Shown: positions 25,987 to 33,717 of the stretch, in pieces | Numbering within the stretch: the first letter of the stretch is position 1 | Layout of the letters: every line of letters begins with the position of its first letter | Source of the DNA: JBJFCE01 sp964437825 | Lineage (GTDB): Bacteria > Bacillota > Clostridia > Lachnospirales > Lachnospiraceae | NCBI GenBank assembly: GCA_964437825.1 | Contig: CAYTIH010000027.1 | Coordinates: 1-34,972, forward strand | Length of the DNA stretch: 34,972 bases | Direction: 5' to 3' | Made by a program: the position numbers and the translations under genes | The notes under the pieces: model-generated | Seen by the model: the letters and a program-made list of their open reading frames with translations, nothing else | Told to the model about the DNA's origin: nothing | Databases searched by the model: none

Positions 25987-27189
25987 TTATCTTGCAAAAA
26001 GCTTATCAATCATTTCATAACCATGCGCTACGAAATTGCCGCTCTGCAAGCCCTCTTTCTCATTATAATTCCAGCTTTTTTCAAGCTCCATGGTACTGTC
26101 ATAGAGCATATAGGGAACGGAATCCGACGTATGAGTTCTGACACGGATCGGCGTCGGATGATCCGGAAGCACCAGCATACGGTAATCCACTCCTGCCCGG
26201 TCAAGTGCGTCAGAAACAGGTCCGATAATTCTGGTATCCAGATTTTCAATCGCCTTCACCTTGCGCTCCACACTCCCCTGATGTCCCATTTCATCAGGCG
26301 CTTCCAAATGCACATACGCAAAATCATATCCGTCTTCGGTAAGAGCCTTGACCGCCGCATCAGCCTTACCCTCATAATTTGTATTCAGTCCGCCGTTAGC
26401 GCCTTCCACAGTGGCATTATCCATACCTGCGCCAACCGCAATTCCTTTCAGCAGATCAACTGCGGAAATCATGATGCCCTTCTTTCCTGTTTTTTCATAA
26501 AAAGAAGAAAGCATCGGTTTCGTACCCGCACCCCAGAACCAGCAGCAGTTCGCCGGGTTCAGGCCCTTTTTCTTTCTCTCGATGTTCAGCGGATGATTCA
26601 CAAGGATATCATAGCTTTTTTTCATCATCTCACGCAGTACCCGGTCTTGGGGAAGATACTGTCCGATTTTCTGTGTCAGAACATCATGAGGAGGCGTCAG
26701 TTCCAAAACTTCTCCTTGATCCCAAATCAGGCAATGCCTGTAGCTGGTACCGACATAGAATTTATAGGCTTCCGTTTCCAATTGCTCCCTGACTGCATTT
26801 AACAGTACCGCACAATCCTCCGTACTGATTTCACCGGAGCTATGGTCTATAATCGTTTTTTCTTCAAAAGGAACATCGTCTTCGGAAATCGTAACGATAT
26901 TGCAGCGAAGTGCAATATCCGTATCCTTCATCGGAACTCCAATGCTTAATGCTTCCAACGGCGATCTGCCGGAATAATATATTTTGGGATCATATCCAAG
27001 TACGGACAAATTCGCCGTATCGGAACCGGGCTTCATTCCCTCCGGAATGGTATGTACCAATCCGATCTCAGATTTCTTGCTGAGCCTATCCATGTTCGGA
27101 GTTTTTGCATATGCAAGCGGCGTTTCTCCCCCGAGCGCTTCCAAAGGCTCATCCGCCATACCGTCTCCAAGAATTATTACATACTTCAT
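25987..27189 (-). CDS. Phosphoglycerate mutase-like enzyme, probable homoserine kinase
   Basis: A 400-residue member of the alkaline phosphatase superfamily close to archaeal-type cofactor-independent phosphoglycerate mutase (ApgM). Metal-site signatures are visible: DGMAD (9-13), GSDTAN (55-60) with a candidate nucleophile Ser, and a late DHPTPIRVRTH segment. TIGR02535 is a subgroup of this family proposed as the homoserine kinase in species lacking ThrB/GHMP enzymes. The position between hom and lysC in one operon supports that role: homoserine made by hom would be phosphorylated here. A glycolytic mutase role cannot be excluded from sequence alone. The ATG at 27189 has GAGGGG upstream; the spacer from hom (127 bases) holds a small hairpin. 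Confidence 0.85.
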   Translation of the reverse strand: MKYVIILGDGMADEPLEALGGETPLAYAKTPNMDRLSKKSEIGLVHTIPEGMKPGSDTANLSVLGYDPKIYYSGRSPLEALSIGVPMKDTDIALRCNIVTISEDDVPFEEKTIIDHSSGEISTEDCAVLLNAVREQLETEAYKFYVGTSYRHCLIWDQGEVLELTPPHDVLTQKIGQYLPQDRVLREMMKKSYDILVNHPLNIERKKKGLNPANCCWFWGAGTKPMLSSFYEKTGKKGIMISAVDLLKGIAVGAGMDNATVEGANGGLNTNYEGKADAAVKALTEDGYDFAYVHLEAPDEMGHQGSVERKVKAIENLDTRIIGPVSDALDRAGVDYRMLVLPDHPTPIRVRTHTSDSVPYMLYDSTMELEKSWNYNEKEGLQSGNFVAHGYEMIDKLFAR

Positions 27190-27316
27190 ATTCCCCTCAT
27201 TTCTGCAAACTTTGTTCTACTTGCTTTTTCAGTTATTATCGTCAGCATATATAAAGTCCCAGGCTTCCGTTCCCGCCGTTATACCTGCCGTATGCTGCAA
27301 AAAACAGCCGCATACA

Positions 27317-28525
27317 TTATTCTTCCACACGGATCATACCGAGAATACCGGATACCTTAGCGGCCTTTTCCTTGTATACCTTCTCGGCCATCACATCGGT
27401 TATAAATGCTTCTTCATCCGTAAGTTCAGGCACAGTGATGAATTCTACCTGTCCGAAGGCTTTGAAAACCTCCTCCTGTGCGCTCTTTGCTACACGGACA
27501 AAGAACTTCTTGAAGGTATCATCAATATTTTGCATGGTCATTTTTTCCTCGGACCAGTATACCGGCAGGTGATAATGCAGATTTCTGGCACATTCCATAA
27601 CATCCGATACCACTGCGCTGGCGGTTGGAAGCTTTCCTGCGCCTCTTCCGTAGAACATGGCGTCATCAAGCGTATTTCCATGTACCAGAATCGCATTGAA
27701 TACATCCTGAACCGCAAAAAGCGGATGTGTATCGTGAATCATAAAAGGCGCAACCATCGCAAGTACGGCGCCGTTCACATCCTTGCTCATCGCAAACAGC
27801 TTGATGCTCATACCGAGCACTTTTGCGTATTTGAAGTCTTCGCCGGTAATCTTCGTAATTCCCTCTGTATAAATATCCTCATACCGAACAGTTTTTCCGG
27901 TCATCAGAGAGGACAGAATCGCAATTTTACGGCAGGCATCAAAGCCTTCCACATCGGCTGCGGGATTCTTTTCCGCATAGCCTTTTTCCTGTGCTTCCTT
28001 TAAAACTTCATCATAGGAAGCTCCTTCTTTTGCCATCTTGGTCAGCATATAATTCGTGGTTCCGTTGACAATCCCCGTGATGGACTCAATTTTCTCAGGC
28101 GTCAGCGAATTGTTAAGCGGGCGGATAATGGGAATACCGCCGCCGACGCTCGCCTCAAACATATAATTTACATTGTTTTGCGCCGCAATTCTGATCAGCT
28201 CCGCTCCGTGCGCAGCTACCAGCTCCTTATTGGAGGTACAGACACTCTTTCCGGCAAGCAATGCATTTTTACTAAAGGTATAAGCCGGCTCAACACCGCC
28301 CATGGTTTCACAAATAATATCCACTTCCGGATCCTCTAAAATCACATTGACATCATGAACCAGTATTTTTTCGATGGGATCGCCCGGAAAATCACGCAAA
28401 TCCAGTACATATTTTACCTGAATTTCATTGTCGGTCTTTTGATTAACCAAAGCCTGATTGGTCTTAATGACCTCCACAACTCCGCTTCCAATATTTCCAT
28501 ACCCTAACACTGCTACATTAATCAT
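27317..28525 (-). CDS. hom: Homoserine dehydrogenase
   Basis: Reduces aspartate semialdehyde to homoserine. The 402 residues have an N-terminal Rossmann motif GYGNIGSG (8-15), the catalytic domain with GGGIPIIRPL near 130 and GTTNYML near 155. A short C-terminal region of about 60 residues after residue 340 resembles a reduced ACT domain. B. subtilis Hom is longer (about 430) with a fuller ACT domain. The ATG at 28525 has AGGAG eight bases upstream; it starts 36 bases after the ACT protein gene. The regulatory module may be partly supplied by that neighbouring protein, which is inference only. Confidence 0.95.
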   Translation of the reverse strand: MINVAVLGYGNIGSGVVEVIKTNQALVNQKTDNEIQVKYVLDLRDFPGDPIEKILVHDVNVILEDPEVDIICETMGGVEPAYTFSKNALLAGKSVCTSNKELVAAHGAELIRIAAQNNVNYMFEASVGGGIPIIRPLNNSLTPEKIESITGIVNGTTNYMLTKMAKEGASYDEVLKEAQEKGYAEKNPAADVEGFDACRKIAILSSLMTGKTVRYEDIYTEGITKITGEDFKYAKVLGMSIKLFAMSKDVNGAVLAMVAPFMIHDTHPLFAVQDVFNAILVHGNTLDDAMFYGRGAGKLPTASAVVSDVMECARNLHYHLPVYWSEEKMTMQNIDDTFKKFFVRVAKSAQEEVFKAFGQVEFITVPELTDEEAFITDVMAEKVYKEKAAKVSGILGMIRVEE

Positions 28526-28561
28526 GATTCTTTCTCCTGTTCTTACTGTTTCTATTTTCGC

Positions 28562-29005
28562 TTATTCCCTTGCCAGAATCTTGACATACCGAACACCCTT
28601 TTTCTGCTCCATGACACTCACCATTTCCGAGACATCCCCTGTTGTTTCGAGCACCTGCACACTGAGGGACAGGGAAGCGACGCCGCTGATCGGAATACTT
28701 TGGTGAATGGTAAGGATGTTAGCTCCGAAATCAGCAACAATCTTCAGTACATCGGACAACAGTCCCGGTTCATCATCCATTTGAAACGTCAGCGTTATCG
28801 TTGTGCCTTCTGCCGTATCATGAAACGGAAAAATATCATCCTTATATTTATAAAAAGAGCTCCTGCTGATCCCAAGGCGATCCACGGCTTCCTGAACCGA
28901 CTCCACCTTTTCGGAATCAATCAGGCGCTTTGCCTCCACCACCTTCAATAAAATTTCGGGCAGCGCTCTTTTTTTTACCACATAATATCCTGTTGTTTCT
29001 GCCAT
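28562..29005 (-). CDS. PheB-type ACT domain protein (UPF0735)
   Basis: A 147-residue protein with an N-terminal helical part that looks like a helix-turn-helix (about 36-58, VQEAVDRLGISRSSFYKYKDDIF) and a C-terminal ACT domain (about 68-145). ACT domains bind amino acids and control enzymes or transcription. UPF0735/PheB proteins often stand next to hom or pheA. As the first gene of the aspartate-family operon it is a good candidate for its amino-acid sensor. The ATG at 29005 has AGAGGT six bases upstream, next to a long leader hairpin. Whether it binds DNA is not shown. Confidence 0.9.
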   Translation of the reverse strand: MAETTGYYVVKKRALPEILLKVVEAKRLIDSEKVESVQEAVDRLGISRSSFYKYKDDIFPFHDTAEGTTITLTFQMDDEPGLLSDVLKIVADFGANILTIHQSIPISGVASLSLSVQVLETTGDVSEMVSVMEQKKGVRYVKILARE

Positions 29006-29018
29006 CTGATTACCTCTG

Positions 29019-29069
29019 TTGTCCGCTCCACAAATACATTTCTATCTCGTGTTTGTGTATCGCGGACAA
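29019..29069 (-). promoter_or_regulatory. Leader hairpin next to the ACT-operon ribosome binding site
   Basis: In the roughly 75-base leader TTGTCCGC (29062-29069 on the minus strand) pairs with GCGGACAA (29019-29026). Inside it CACAAA pairs with TTTGTG across a 17-base loop. The 3' arm ends one or two bases before the AGAGG ribosome binding site of the ACT gene. No U-run follows, so it is not an intrinsic terminator. It could alter translation start or be a protein-binding operator. Confidence 0.65.
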
Positions 29070-29088
29070 TTGTCTGCCAACGTGAAAC

Positions 29089-29117
29089 AGTTTATCATAG
29101 TATACAAAAATGTGCAA
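29089..29117 (-). promoter_or_regulatory. Promoter of the aspartate-family operon
   Basis: On the minus strand TTGCAC (29112-29117) and TAAACT (29089-29094) are 17 bases apart. Predicted start near 29082. It would drive the ACT gene, hom, the probable homoserine kinase, lysC and perhaps the spoVB-like gene, ending at 22771-22807. Confidence 0.75.
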
Positions 29118-29141
29118 CCTATTTTGTGAAAATGGTTCAGC

Positions 29142-29183
29142 AATGATTCACTCTCATTTTAAAAAATCATGCACTCTCGTTTT
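29142..29183. repeat. Imperfect direct repeat upstream of the ACT-operon promoter
   Basis: AATGATTCACTCTCATTTT (29142-29160) and AATCATGCACTCTCGTTTT (29165-29183) match at 16 of 19 positions with a period of 23 bases. They lie between the phosphopantetheinyl transferase stop and the -35 at 29112, roughly 60-100 bases before the predicted start, where an activator could bind. Confidence 0.55.
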
Positions 29184-29190
29184 ATGAAAA

Positions 29191-29862
29191 TCATTTACTC
29201 AAAAAATCTAATTGACTAAAATGAATCTCATGCAGTTGAATCCGACAGGGCTTTGCGGTACAAACGGTCAGGAAATAATTGTCTCCTTCCTTTGCTTCGA
29301 AAATCTCAAATGTTCTCAGAAATTCCTGACAGCCTTCCGTATTGAATTCTGACAGTTTTCCCCGTAAGCCGCATCCCCTATACTTTGTAAGGCTCTCCTT
29401 TCTGCTCCAGATTTCAGCCGCCATATCCGCGCCGCCCTGAGCAGCTTTGATGCACTCTCCCTGAGAAAAAAAACGTTCCGTAAAACGCGCACTGACTTCC
29501 CGAACCTCCTGAATATCCACACCTACGCTCTCACAAGCCAAATCCACATTTTGAAATGCACAGACCGCAAAGCTGCCGGAATGTGATAAATTAAACTCCG
29601 GTGCTCCCTCTGCTGCAAAATAGGGCTTCCCCTCAGCAGTCCTTTCTACTTCCGGCATACGGCGTCCCGCCTGAGCCTGTTCTTGCCATGCATGAAGAAG
29701 CAATAAATACGCACCCAAGCACCTTTTTTTATCTGCCAAATGCCTGATACGCACCAATTTCTGTCTCAAATACAGATCCAAAAAGCCCTCATATGCTTGA
29801 AACGCACTGTCCTCCACGGCATAATCCGGTATTTCCGTGACATTCATATAGTACACTTCCAT
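29191..29862 (-). CDS. Sfp-type 4'-phosphopantetheinyl transferase
   Basis: Moves the phosphopantetheine arm from coenzyme A to a Ser of carrier proteins. The 223-residue chain has two related halves with the motifs NLSHS (91-95), GVDIQ (114-118) and WSRKES (152-157) plus the following LTKYRGCGL, typical of the two-domain Sfp family rather than AcpS. Such enzymes usually serve non-ribosomal peptide or polyketide systems; none is in this window, so the target lies elsewhere or is the fatty-acid carrier. The ATG at 29862 has GGGAG six bases upstream. It lies downstream of the aspS terminator and behind a second terminator-like leader. Confidence 0.92.
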   Translation of the reverse strand: MEVYYMNVTEIPDYAVEDSAFQAYEGFLDLYLRQKLVRIRHLADKKRCLGAYLLLLHAWQEQAQAGRRMPEVERTAEGKPYFAAEGAPEFNLSHSGSFAVCAFQNVDLACESVGVDIQEVREVSARFTERFFSQGECIKAAQGGADMAAEIWSRKESLTKYRGCGLRGKLSEFNTEGCQEFLRTFEIFEAKEGDNYFLTVCTAKPCRIQLHEIHFSQLDFLSK

Positions 29863-29883
29863 GGATATCTCCCTTGTTACATC

Positions 29884-29917
29884 AAAAAAGAATCTCGCTA
29901 TGCGGGATTCTCCGCAT
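29884..29917 (-). promoter_or_regulatory. Attenuator-like competing hairpins before the phosphopantetheinyl transferase gene
   Basis: On the minus strand GAATCCCGC pairs with GCGAGATTC (one mismatch, loop ATA), followed directly by TTTTTT (29884-29889): an intrinsic terminator 22 bases before the start codon. A second pairing, ATGCGG (29912-29917) with CCGCAT (29900-29905), uses part of the terminator arm and excludes it. A further GCCGC-TGAC-GCGGC hairpin lies just upstream. This is terminator/anti-terminator geometry; alternatively it is merely a second terminator after aspS. Confidence 0.6.
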
Positions 29918-29964
29918 GCGGCGGGCCGCGTCAGCGGCGTTTTTCTCCCTTATGAAATAAAAAA

Positions 29965-29986
29965 GCGTCTGCACCACAGCAAACGC
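29965..29986 (-). terminator. Intrinsic terminator after aspS
   Basis: On the minus strand GCGTTTGC and GCAGACGC pair (one mismatch) around the loop TGTGGT, with flanking A and T tracts, and TTTTTTATTT follows. It starts 13 bases past the aspS stop and should end the hisS-aspS transcript. Confidence 0.9.
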
Positions 29987-29999
29987 TTTTCATTTTCGG

Positions 30000-31796
30000 T
30001 TACATTTCTTCCTTTTCAGGCACAATCTGAATACCGAGCTCCTCCAGCTGCTTTTCATCAACAGTGTTCGGCGCCTCGCTTAGTAAATCTGAAGCGTCCT
30101 TCACCTTCGGGAATGCAATCACCTCACGGATACTGTCTGCATGTACCAAAAGCATAACAAAGCGGTCAAGTCCATAAGCCAGACCTGCATGGGGCGGTAC
30201 GCCGTACTTAAAAGCGCTTAACAGAAAACCAAACTGATCCCATGCTTTTTCTTTTGTAAAACCGAGTACCTCGAACATTTTTTCCTGAATATCATTCTGA
30301 TGGATTCTGACGGATCCGCCGCCAAGCTCCACTCCGTTTAAAACAATGTCATATGCCTTCGCCCGGACGCGTCCAGGATCGGAATCTATATACTGCCAGT
30401 CCTCCTCCATCGGCATCGTAAACGGGTGGTGCATTGCCATAAATCTGTTTTCCTCATCACTCCACTCCAGAAGCGGGAATTCTACAACCCACAGGAAATT
30501 GAATTGATTCTCGTCAATCAATCCCAGCTGATGTCCCAGTTCCAGACGAAGCTGGCCAAGTATGTTCCATACAATCTTGTCCTTATCTGCTGCAAACAGC
30601 AGTAAATCACCTTTTTCTCCGCCCATAGCGGCAGCCAAAGCATCCAGCTGCCCGGGAGTCATGAATTTTGCAAAAGAGGACTTATAACTTCCGTCTTCTT
30701 CAATGCAAAGATAAGCAAGTCCCTTTGCACCGCTGCCCTTCGCCATATCCACAAGAGCATCAATTTTCTTTCGCGGCATTGCAGCCTGTCCCTTAACGCA
30801 TAGACCGCGCACAGAACCGCCATTCTCCAGCGCAGAAGTAAATACGCCGAAACCGCAATCTTTTACCACATCGGATACATTTATAAGCTCCATGCCGAAT
30901 CGGGTGTCCGGCTTATCGGAACCGTAACGATTCATGGCGTCAATCCATTTCATTCTCGGAAGCGGCAGCTGCACCTCCAGACCAATCGCCTCTTTACATA
31001 CATATTGAATGAGACGCTCATTGACATCCAATACATCTTCCACGTCCACAAAGGACAATTCCATATCAGCCTGGGTAAACTCCGGCTGTCTGTCCGCACG
31101 CAAATCTTCGTCCCGGAAACACTTTGCTATCTGGAAATAACGATCAAAACCGGAACACATCAATAACTGCTTAAATAACTGCGGTGACTGCGGCAAAGCA
31201 TAAAAACTGCCCGGATGAACACGGCTCGGCACCAAGTAATCCCTGGCGCCCTCCGGTGTTGACTTACACAGTATCGGAGTTTCCACCTCCACAAAACCTT
31301 CGTTTGCCATAAAGGTACGCATTGCAGCGGCAATTTTGCTGCGCAGCAGCAGCTTTGCCTGCAGATCCGGCCTTCTCAAATCCAAGTATCGATATTTCAG
31401 GCGGATTTCTTCTTTTGTCTTACAGTCATTTTCCACCGGAAACGGCGGCGTCTCGGATTCGGACAGGATACGTACTTCTTTTGCACGTATTTCTATTTCT
31501 CCGGTTGCCAGATGCTCGTTCACCGCTCCTGCACGCTTTTCCACCTTACCGACAACGGCAATTACAAATTCGCTTCTCATTCTGGCAGCCTTTTCAAAAG
31601 CCTCGCTGCCGCATTCGCTTTCTTCGAAAATAATCTGCAAAATACCGGAACGGTCTCTTAAATCAACAAATACGATACCGCCTTTATTTCTTTGTTTCTG
31701 CACCCATCCCATAACGGTAACAGTCTCACCCACATGAGCGGTTGAAACTTCTGCACATCTGTGGGTTCGTTTCAATCCCTGTAATGTCTCAGCCAT
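30000..31796 (-). CDS. aspS: Aspartyl-tRNA synthetase
   Basis: Class II synthetase that charges tRNA-Asp. The 598 residues show the N-terminal OB-fold anticodon domain (about 15-110), the class II core with motif 2 around FRDEDLRADRQPEF near 225, and the bacterial GAD insert (about 290-420). Motif 3 lies near GLAYGLDRFVML (about 545). Length is typical of bacterial AspRS. The ATG at 31796 has GGAGG about six bases upstream. The hisS-aspS pair is common in Firmicutes. A hairpin lies in the spacer, and a terminator follows. Confidence 0.97.
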   Translation of the reverse strand: MAETLQGLKRTHRCAEVSTAHVGETVTVMGWVQKQRNKGGIVFVDLRDRSGILQIIFEESECGSEAFEKAARMRSEFVIAVVGKVEKRAGAVNEHLATGEIEIRAKEVRILSESETPPFPVENDCKTKEEIRLKYRYLDLRRPDLQAKLLLRSKIAAAMRTFMANEGFVEVETPILCKSTPEGARDYLVPSRVHPGSFYALPQSPQLFKQLLMCSGFDRYFQIAKCFRDEDLRADRQPEFTQADMELSFVDVEDVLDVNERLIQYVCKEAIGLEVQLPLPRMKWIDAMNRYGSDKPDTRFGMELINVSDVVKDCGFGVFTSALENGGSVRGLCVKGQAAMPRKKIDALVDMAKGSGAKGLAYLCIEEDGSYKSSFAKFMTPGQLDALAAAMGGEKGDLLLFAADKDKIVWNILGQLRLELGHQLGLIDENQFNFLWVVEFPLLEWSDEENRFMAMHHPFTMPMEEDWQYIDSDPGRVRAKAYDIVLNGVELGGGSVRIHQNDIQEKMFEVLGFTKEKAWDQFGFLLSAFKYGVPPHAGLAYGLDRFVMLLVHADSIREVIAFPKVKDASDLLSEAPNTVDEKQLEELGIQIVPEKEEM

Positions 31797-31833
31797 TTTT
31801 ATCCTCCATAAAGAAGTGTTTTTTCATATTTTC

Positions 31834-31858
31834 ATCATGATCGCTTCGCAATCATGAT
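31834..31858. repeat. Hairpin in the hisS-aspS spacer
   Basis: ATCATGATCGC and GCAATCATGAT form arms of 11 bases (one G-T pair) around a three-base loop TTC. No T-run follows on the minus strand, so it is not a standard terminator. It lies about 38 bases upstream of the aspS start and may stabilise or process the message between the two synthetase genes. Confidence 0.65.
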
Positions 31859-31950
31859 AACTGCATAACCATTCGGCCGATATTATGTCCGGCGACATTA
31901 GATCACACAGCACATAAGTCAGGCTTCCTGTCATAACCTTAAAGGCAATG

Positions 31951-33210
31951 CTATCTCTGCAGCGGATTCTTATAGAATTCCCTGAATTCCTCATATCCTT
32001 CAGCAGTCAGCTGCTCTTTCTGAAATTTTTTATTTTTATTCATACGCGCAACGAGAACATGGGTTCCGTCCTTGCGTTCTTCCTGTGCCTGCGCAATCAC
32101 CCTGCACAGCTCCTCGGTCGGAATCCCCTTCTCCAGCAAATATGCAACCTTCTTTGCGCCCGGAACCTGAAATCCTTTTTCCAGCAAAATCAGAATAATG
32201 CGCTCAAACCCGATTGAAAAGCCGCAGGCCGGCACATCATTCCCGGTAAATCTGCCAACCATCTTGTCATAACGTCCGCCGCCGCCACAGCTGACGCCCA
32301 GCTCGGGCATGGAAATTTCAAAAATGGTTCCCGTATAATAGGACATTCCTCGTACCAATGTAGGATCGAATACCAATTCAAAATCGGAGCATTTCGTCGC
32401 CTTTACGCTTGCAATGATTTCCTGAAGATTCTGCTCCACTTCCGGTTCCATCACACCGGTAAGCCGCTCAGCCAAGTACTGTAAACCATCCTCAGCCTGC
32501 GCAAGCCCTTTAAAAAGCTCCATATATTTTTCGGCGCTTTCCTTGGCAAAGCCGCTTTCTACAAGCTCGGCTGCCGCGCCGTCCATACCGATCTTGTCCA
32601 TCTTATCCAAAATAATAAACACCTGATCGTAGGCTTCTTCCGGGAAACCGCTGTACGCTGCCATGGCCTTCAAAATCCTTCTGTCATTAATCCTGATCTG
32701 AAAGCCCTGAAAACCCAGTTTTCCAAGTGTCGTAGTGGTTGCAAGAATCAACTCAATTTCAGCCAGATTCGTCGGTTCTCCCAAAATATCAATATCACAC
32801 TGCATAAATTGACGGTAACGTCCTTTTTGAGGTCTGTCCGCACGCCATACATTTCCCATTTGCAGTGCCTTAAAGGGGGATGGCAGTTCATTGGCATGAT
32901 TGGAATAATATCTGACAAGAGGTACCGTCAGATCATACCGCAGACCACCGTCTACCAGATCCGTCTCACTCTGCGCAGTGTCAAGATTGAGTTTCTCTCC
33001 TCTTTTCAGGATTTTAAAAATCAGTTTTTCATTTTCTCCGCCCTGCTTATTTGTCAGATTTTCAATATTTTCAACGCAGGGAGTTTCAATGGATGTAAAC
33101 CCGAATTTTGCATAGGTATCCTTGATTACCCCTATGACATAATCCCGAATCTGCATTTCAGAGGGCAGAATGTCTTTCATGCCCGTAACCGGCTTTTTAC
33201 TCAGTGCCAT
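31951..33210 (-). CDS. hisS: Histidyl-tRNA synthetase
   Basis: Class II synthetase that charges tRNA-His. The 419 residues show motif 2 around RADRPQKGRYRQFMQCDID (near 113-131), the HisRS-specific GGRYDKMVGRF segment near 285, and motif 3 ACGFSIGFERI near 305. The C-terminal anticodon-binding domain covers about 325-419. The ATG at 33210 has AGGAG eight bases upstream. A promoter overlaps the end of the upstream gene. The leader of about 70 bases is too short for a T-box riboswitch. Confidence 0.96.
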   Translation of the reverse strand: MALSKKPVTGMKDILPSEMQIRDYVIGVIKDTYAKFGFTSIETPCVENIENLTNKQGGENEKLIFKILKRGEKLNLDTAQSETDLVDGGLRYDLTVPLVRYYSNHANELPSPFKALQMGNVWRADRPQKGRYRQFMQCDIDILGEPTNLAEIELILATTTTLGKLGFQGFQIRINDRRILKAMAAYSGFPEEAYDQVFIILDKMDKIGMDGAAAELVESGFAKESAEKYMELFKGLAQAEDGLQYLAERLTGVMEPEVEQNLQEIIASVKATKCSDFELVFDPTLVRGMSYYTGTIFEISMPELGVSCGGGGRYDKMVGRFTGNDVPACGFSIGFERIILILLEKGFQVPGAKKVAYLLEKGIPTEELCRVIAQAQEERKDGTHVLVARMNKNKKFQKEQLTAEGYEEFREFYKNPLQR

Positions 33211-33289
33211 GCCGCATTCTCCTTAAAACATTTCTTCATATAAACGCTAACCAGCACACGCTCATATGTATTTCCTATAACCTTTATAA

Positions 33290-33318
33290 ATTTTACACTC
33301 TTTATGGCGCGATATCAA
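33290..33318 (-). promoter_or_regulatory. Promoter of hisS-aspS
   Basis: On the minus strand TTGATA (33313-33318) and TAAAAT (33290-33295) are 17 bases apart. The -35 lies inside the last codons of the 136-residue gene, so hisS has its own start and does not depend on the mobile-looking genes upstream. Confidence 0.65.
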
Positions 33319-33712
33319 GTTCGGATTGCCGAAATATTTCATCCGCAGGTATCACGCCGATTCGTATAAAGACCGGATACAGATAACTTGCCCCAAAGGT
33401 TCCAAGCTTTTTGGGTCCGGTCACTTCCCTGCCGGATCTGCGAATTGCCATCGCTGTTCCTGCTGCAACCGAAACCGTCGCTCTTGTAATAGACTTATCC
33501 TTCCGGCTGACAAACATCTCATTTCCCCTGATATGATAGGTAAATTCCAATCCCTTTGCCGTATGAAACACCTCATCCTGAAATAATTTGAGCATCTTCC
33601 ATATCAGCTCCTCCAGTTCTCCCGATAATACCGGGGTCCCCGTCTCAATCTCGCGTAATACCGCCGCCCGAAGCGTTTTTACTTCTTGTTCCCTCTCAAC
33701 GTGCAATGCCAT
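33302..33712 (-). CDS. Unrecognised 136-residue protein
   Basis: I do not recognise a named family. The first part (about 1-50) is helical and charged. A middle segment follows (EFTYHIRGNEMFVSRKDKS, about 56-74), then a Thr/Ala-rich helix and the striking GPKKLGTFGASYLYPVFIRI (about 99-118). No signal peptide or membrane segment is evident. The ATG at 33712 has AAGGT seven bases upstream, which overlaps the stop of the truncated Rpn gene (33718-33720), so the two are translated from one message. The conserved-looking Gly/Tyr-rich C-terminal part and good ribosome binding site argue for a real protein, possibly a regulator with basic helices; that is a guess. Confidence 0.7.
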   Translation of the reverse strand: MALHVEREQEVKTLRAAVLREIETGTPVLSGELEELIWKMLKLFQDEVFHTAKGLEFTYHIRGNEMFVSRKDKSITRATVSVAAGTAMAIRRSGREVTGPKKLGTFGASYLYPVFIRIGVIPADEIFRQSELDIAP

Positions 33713-33717
33713 ATGCT

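Noticed and set aside
26984..28003. Long plus-strand open frame opposite hom and the ApgM-like gene
   Set aside because: It is a mirror of two clearly identified genes, has no ribosome binding site and a composition unlike a real protein.
33211..33301. T-box riboswitch before hisS
   Set aside because: The spacer is only 91 bases, with no specifier stem or terminator; a simple promoter explains it.
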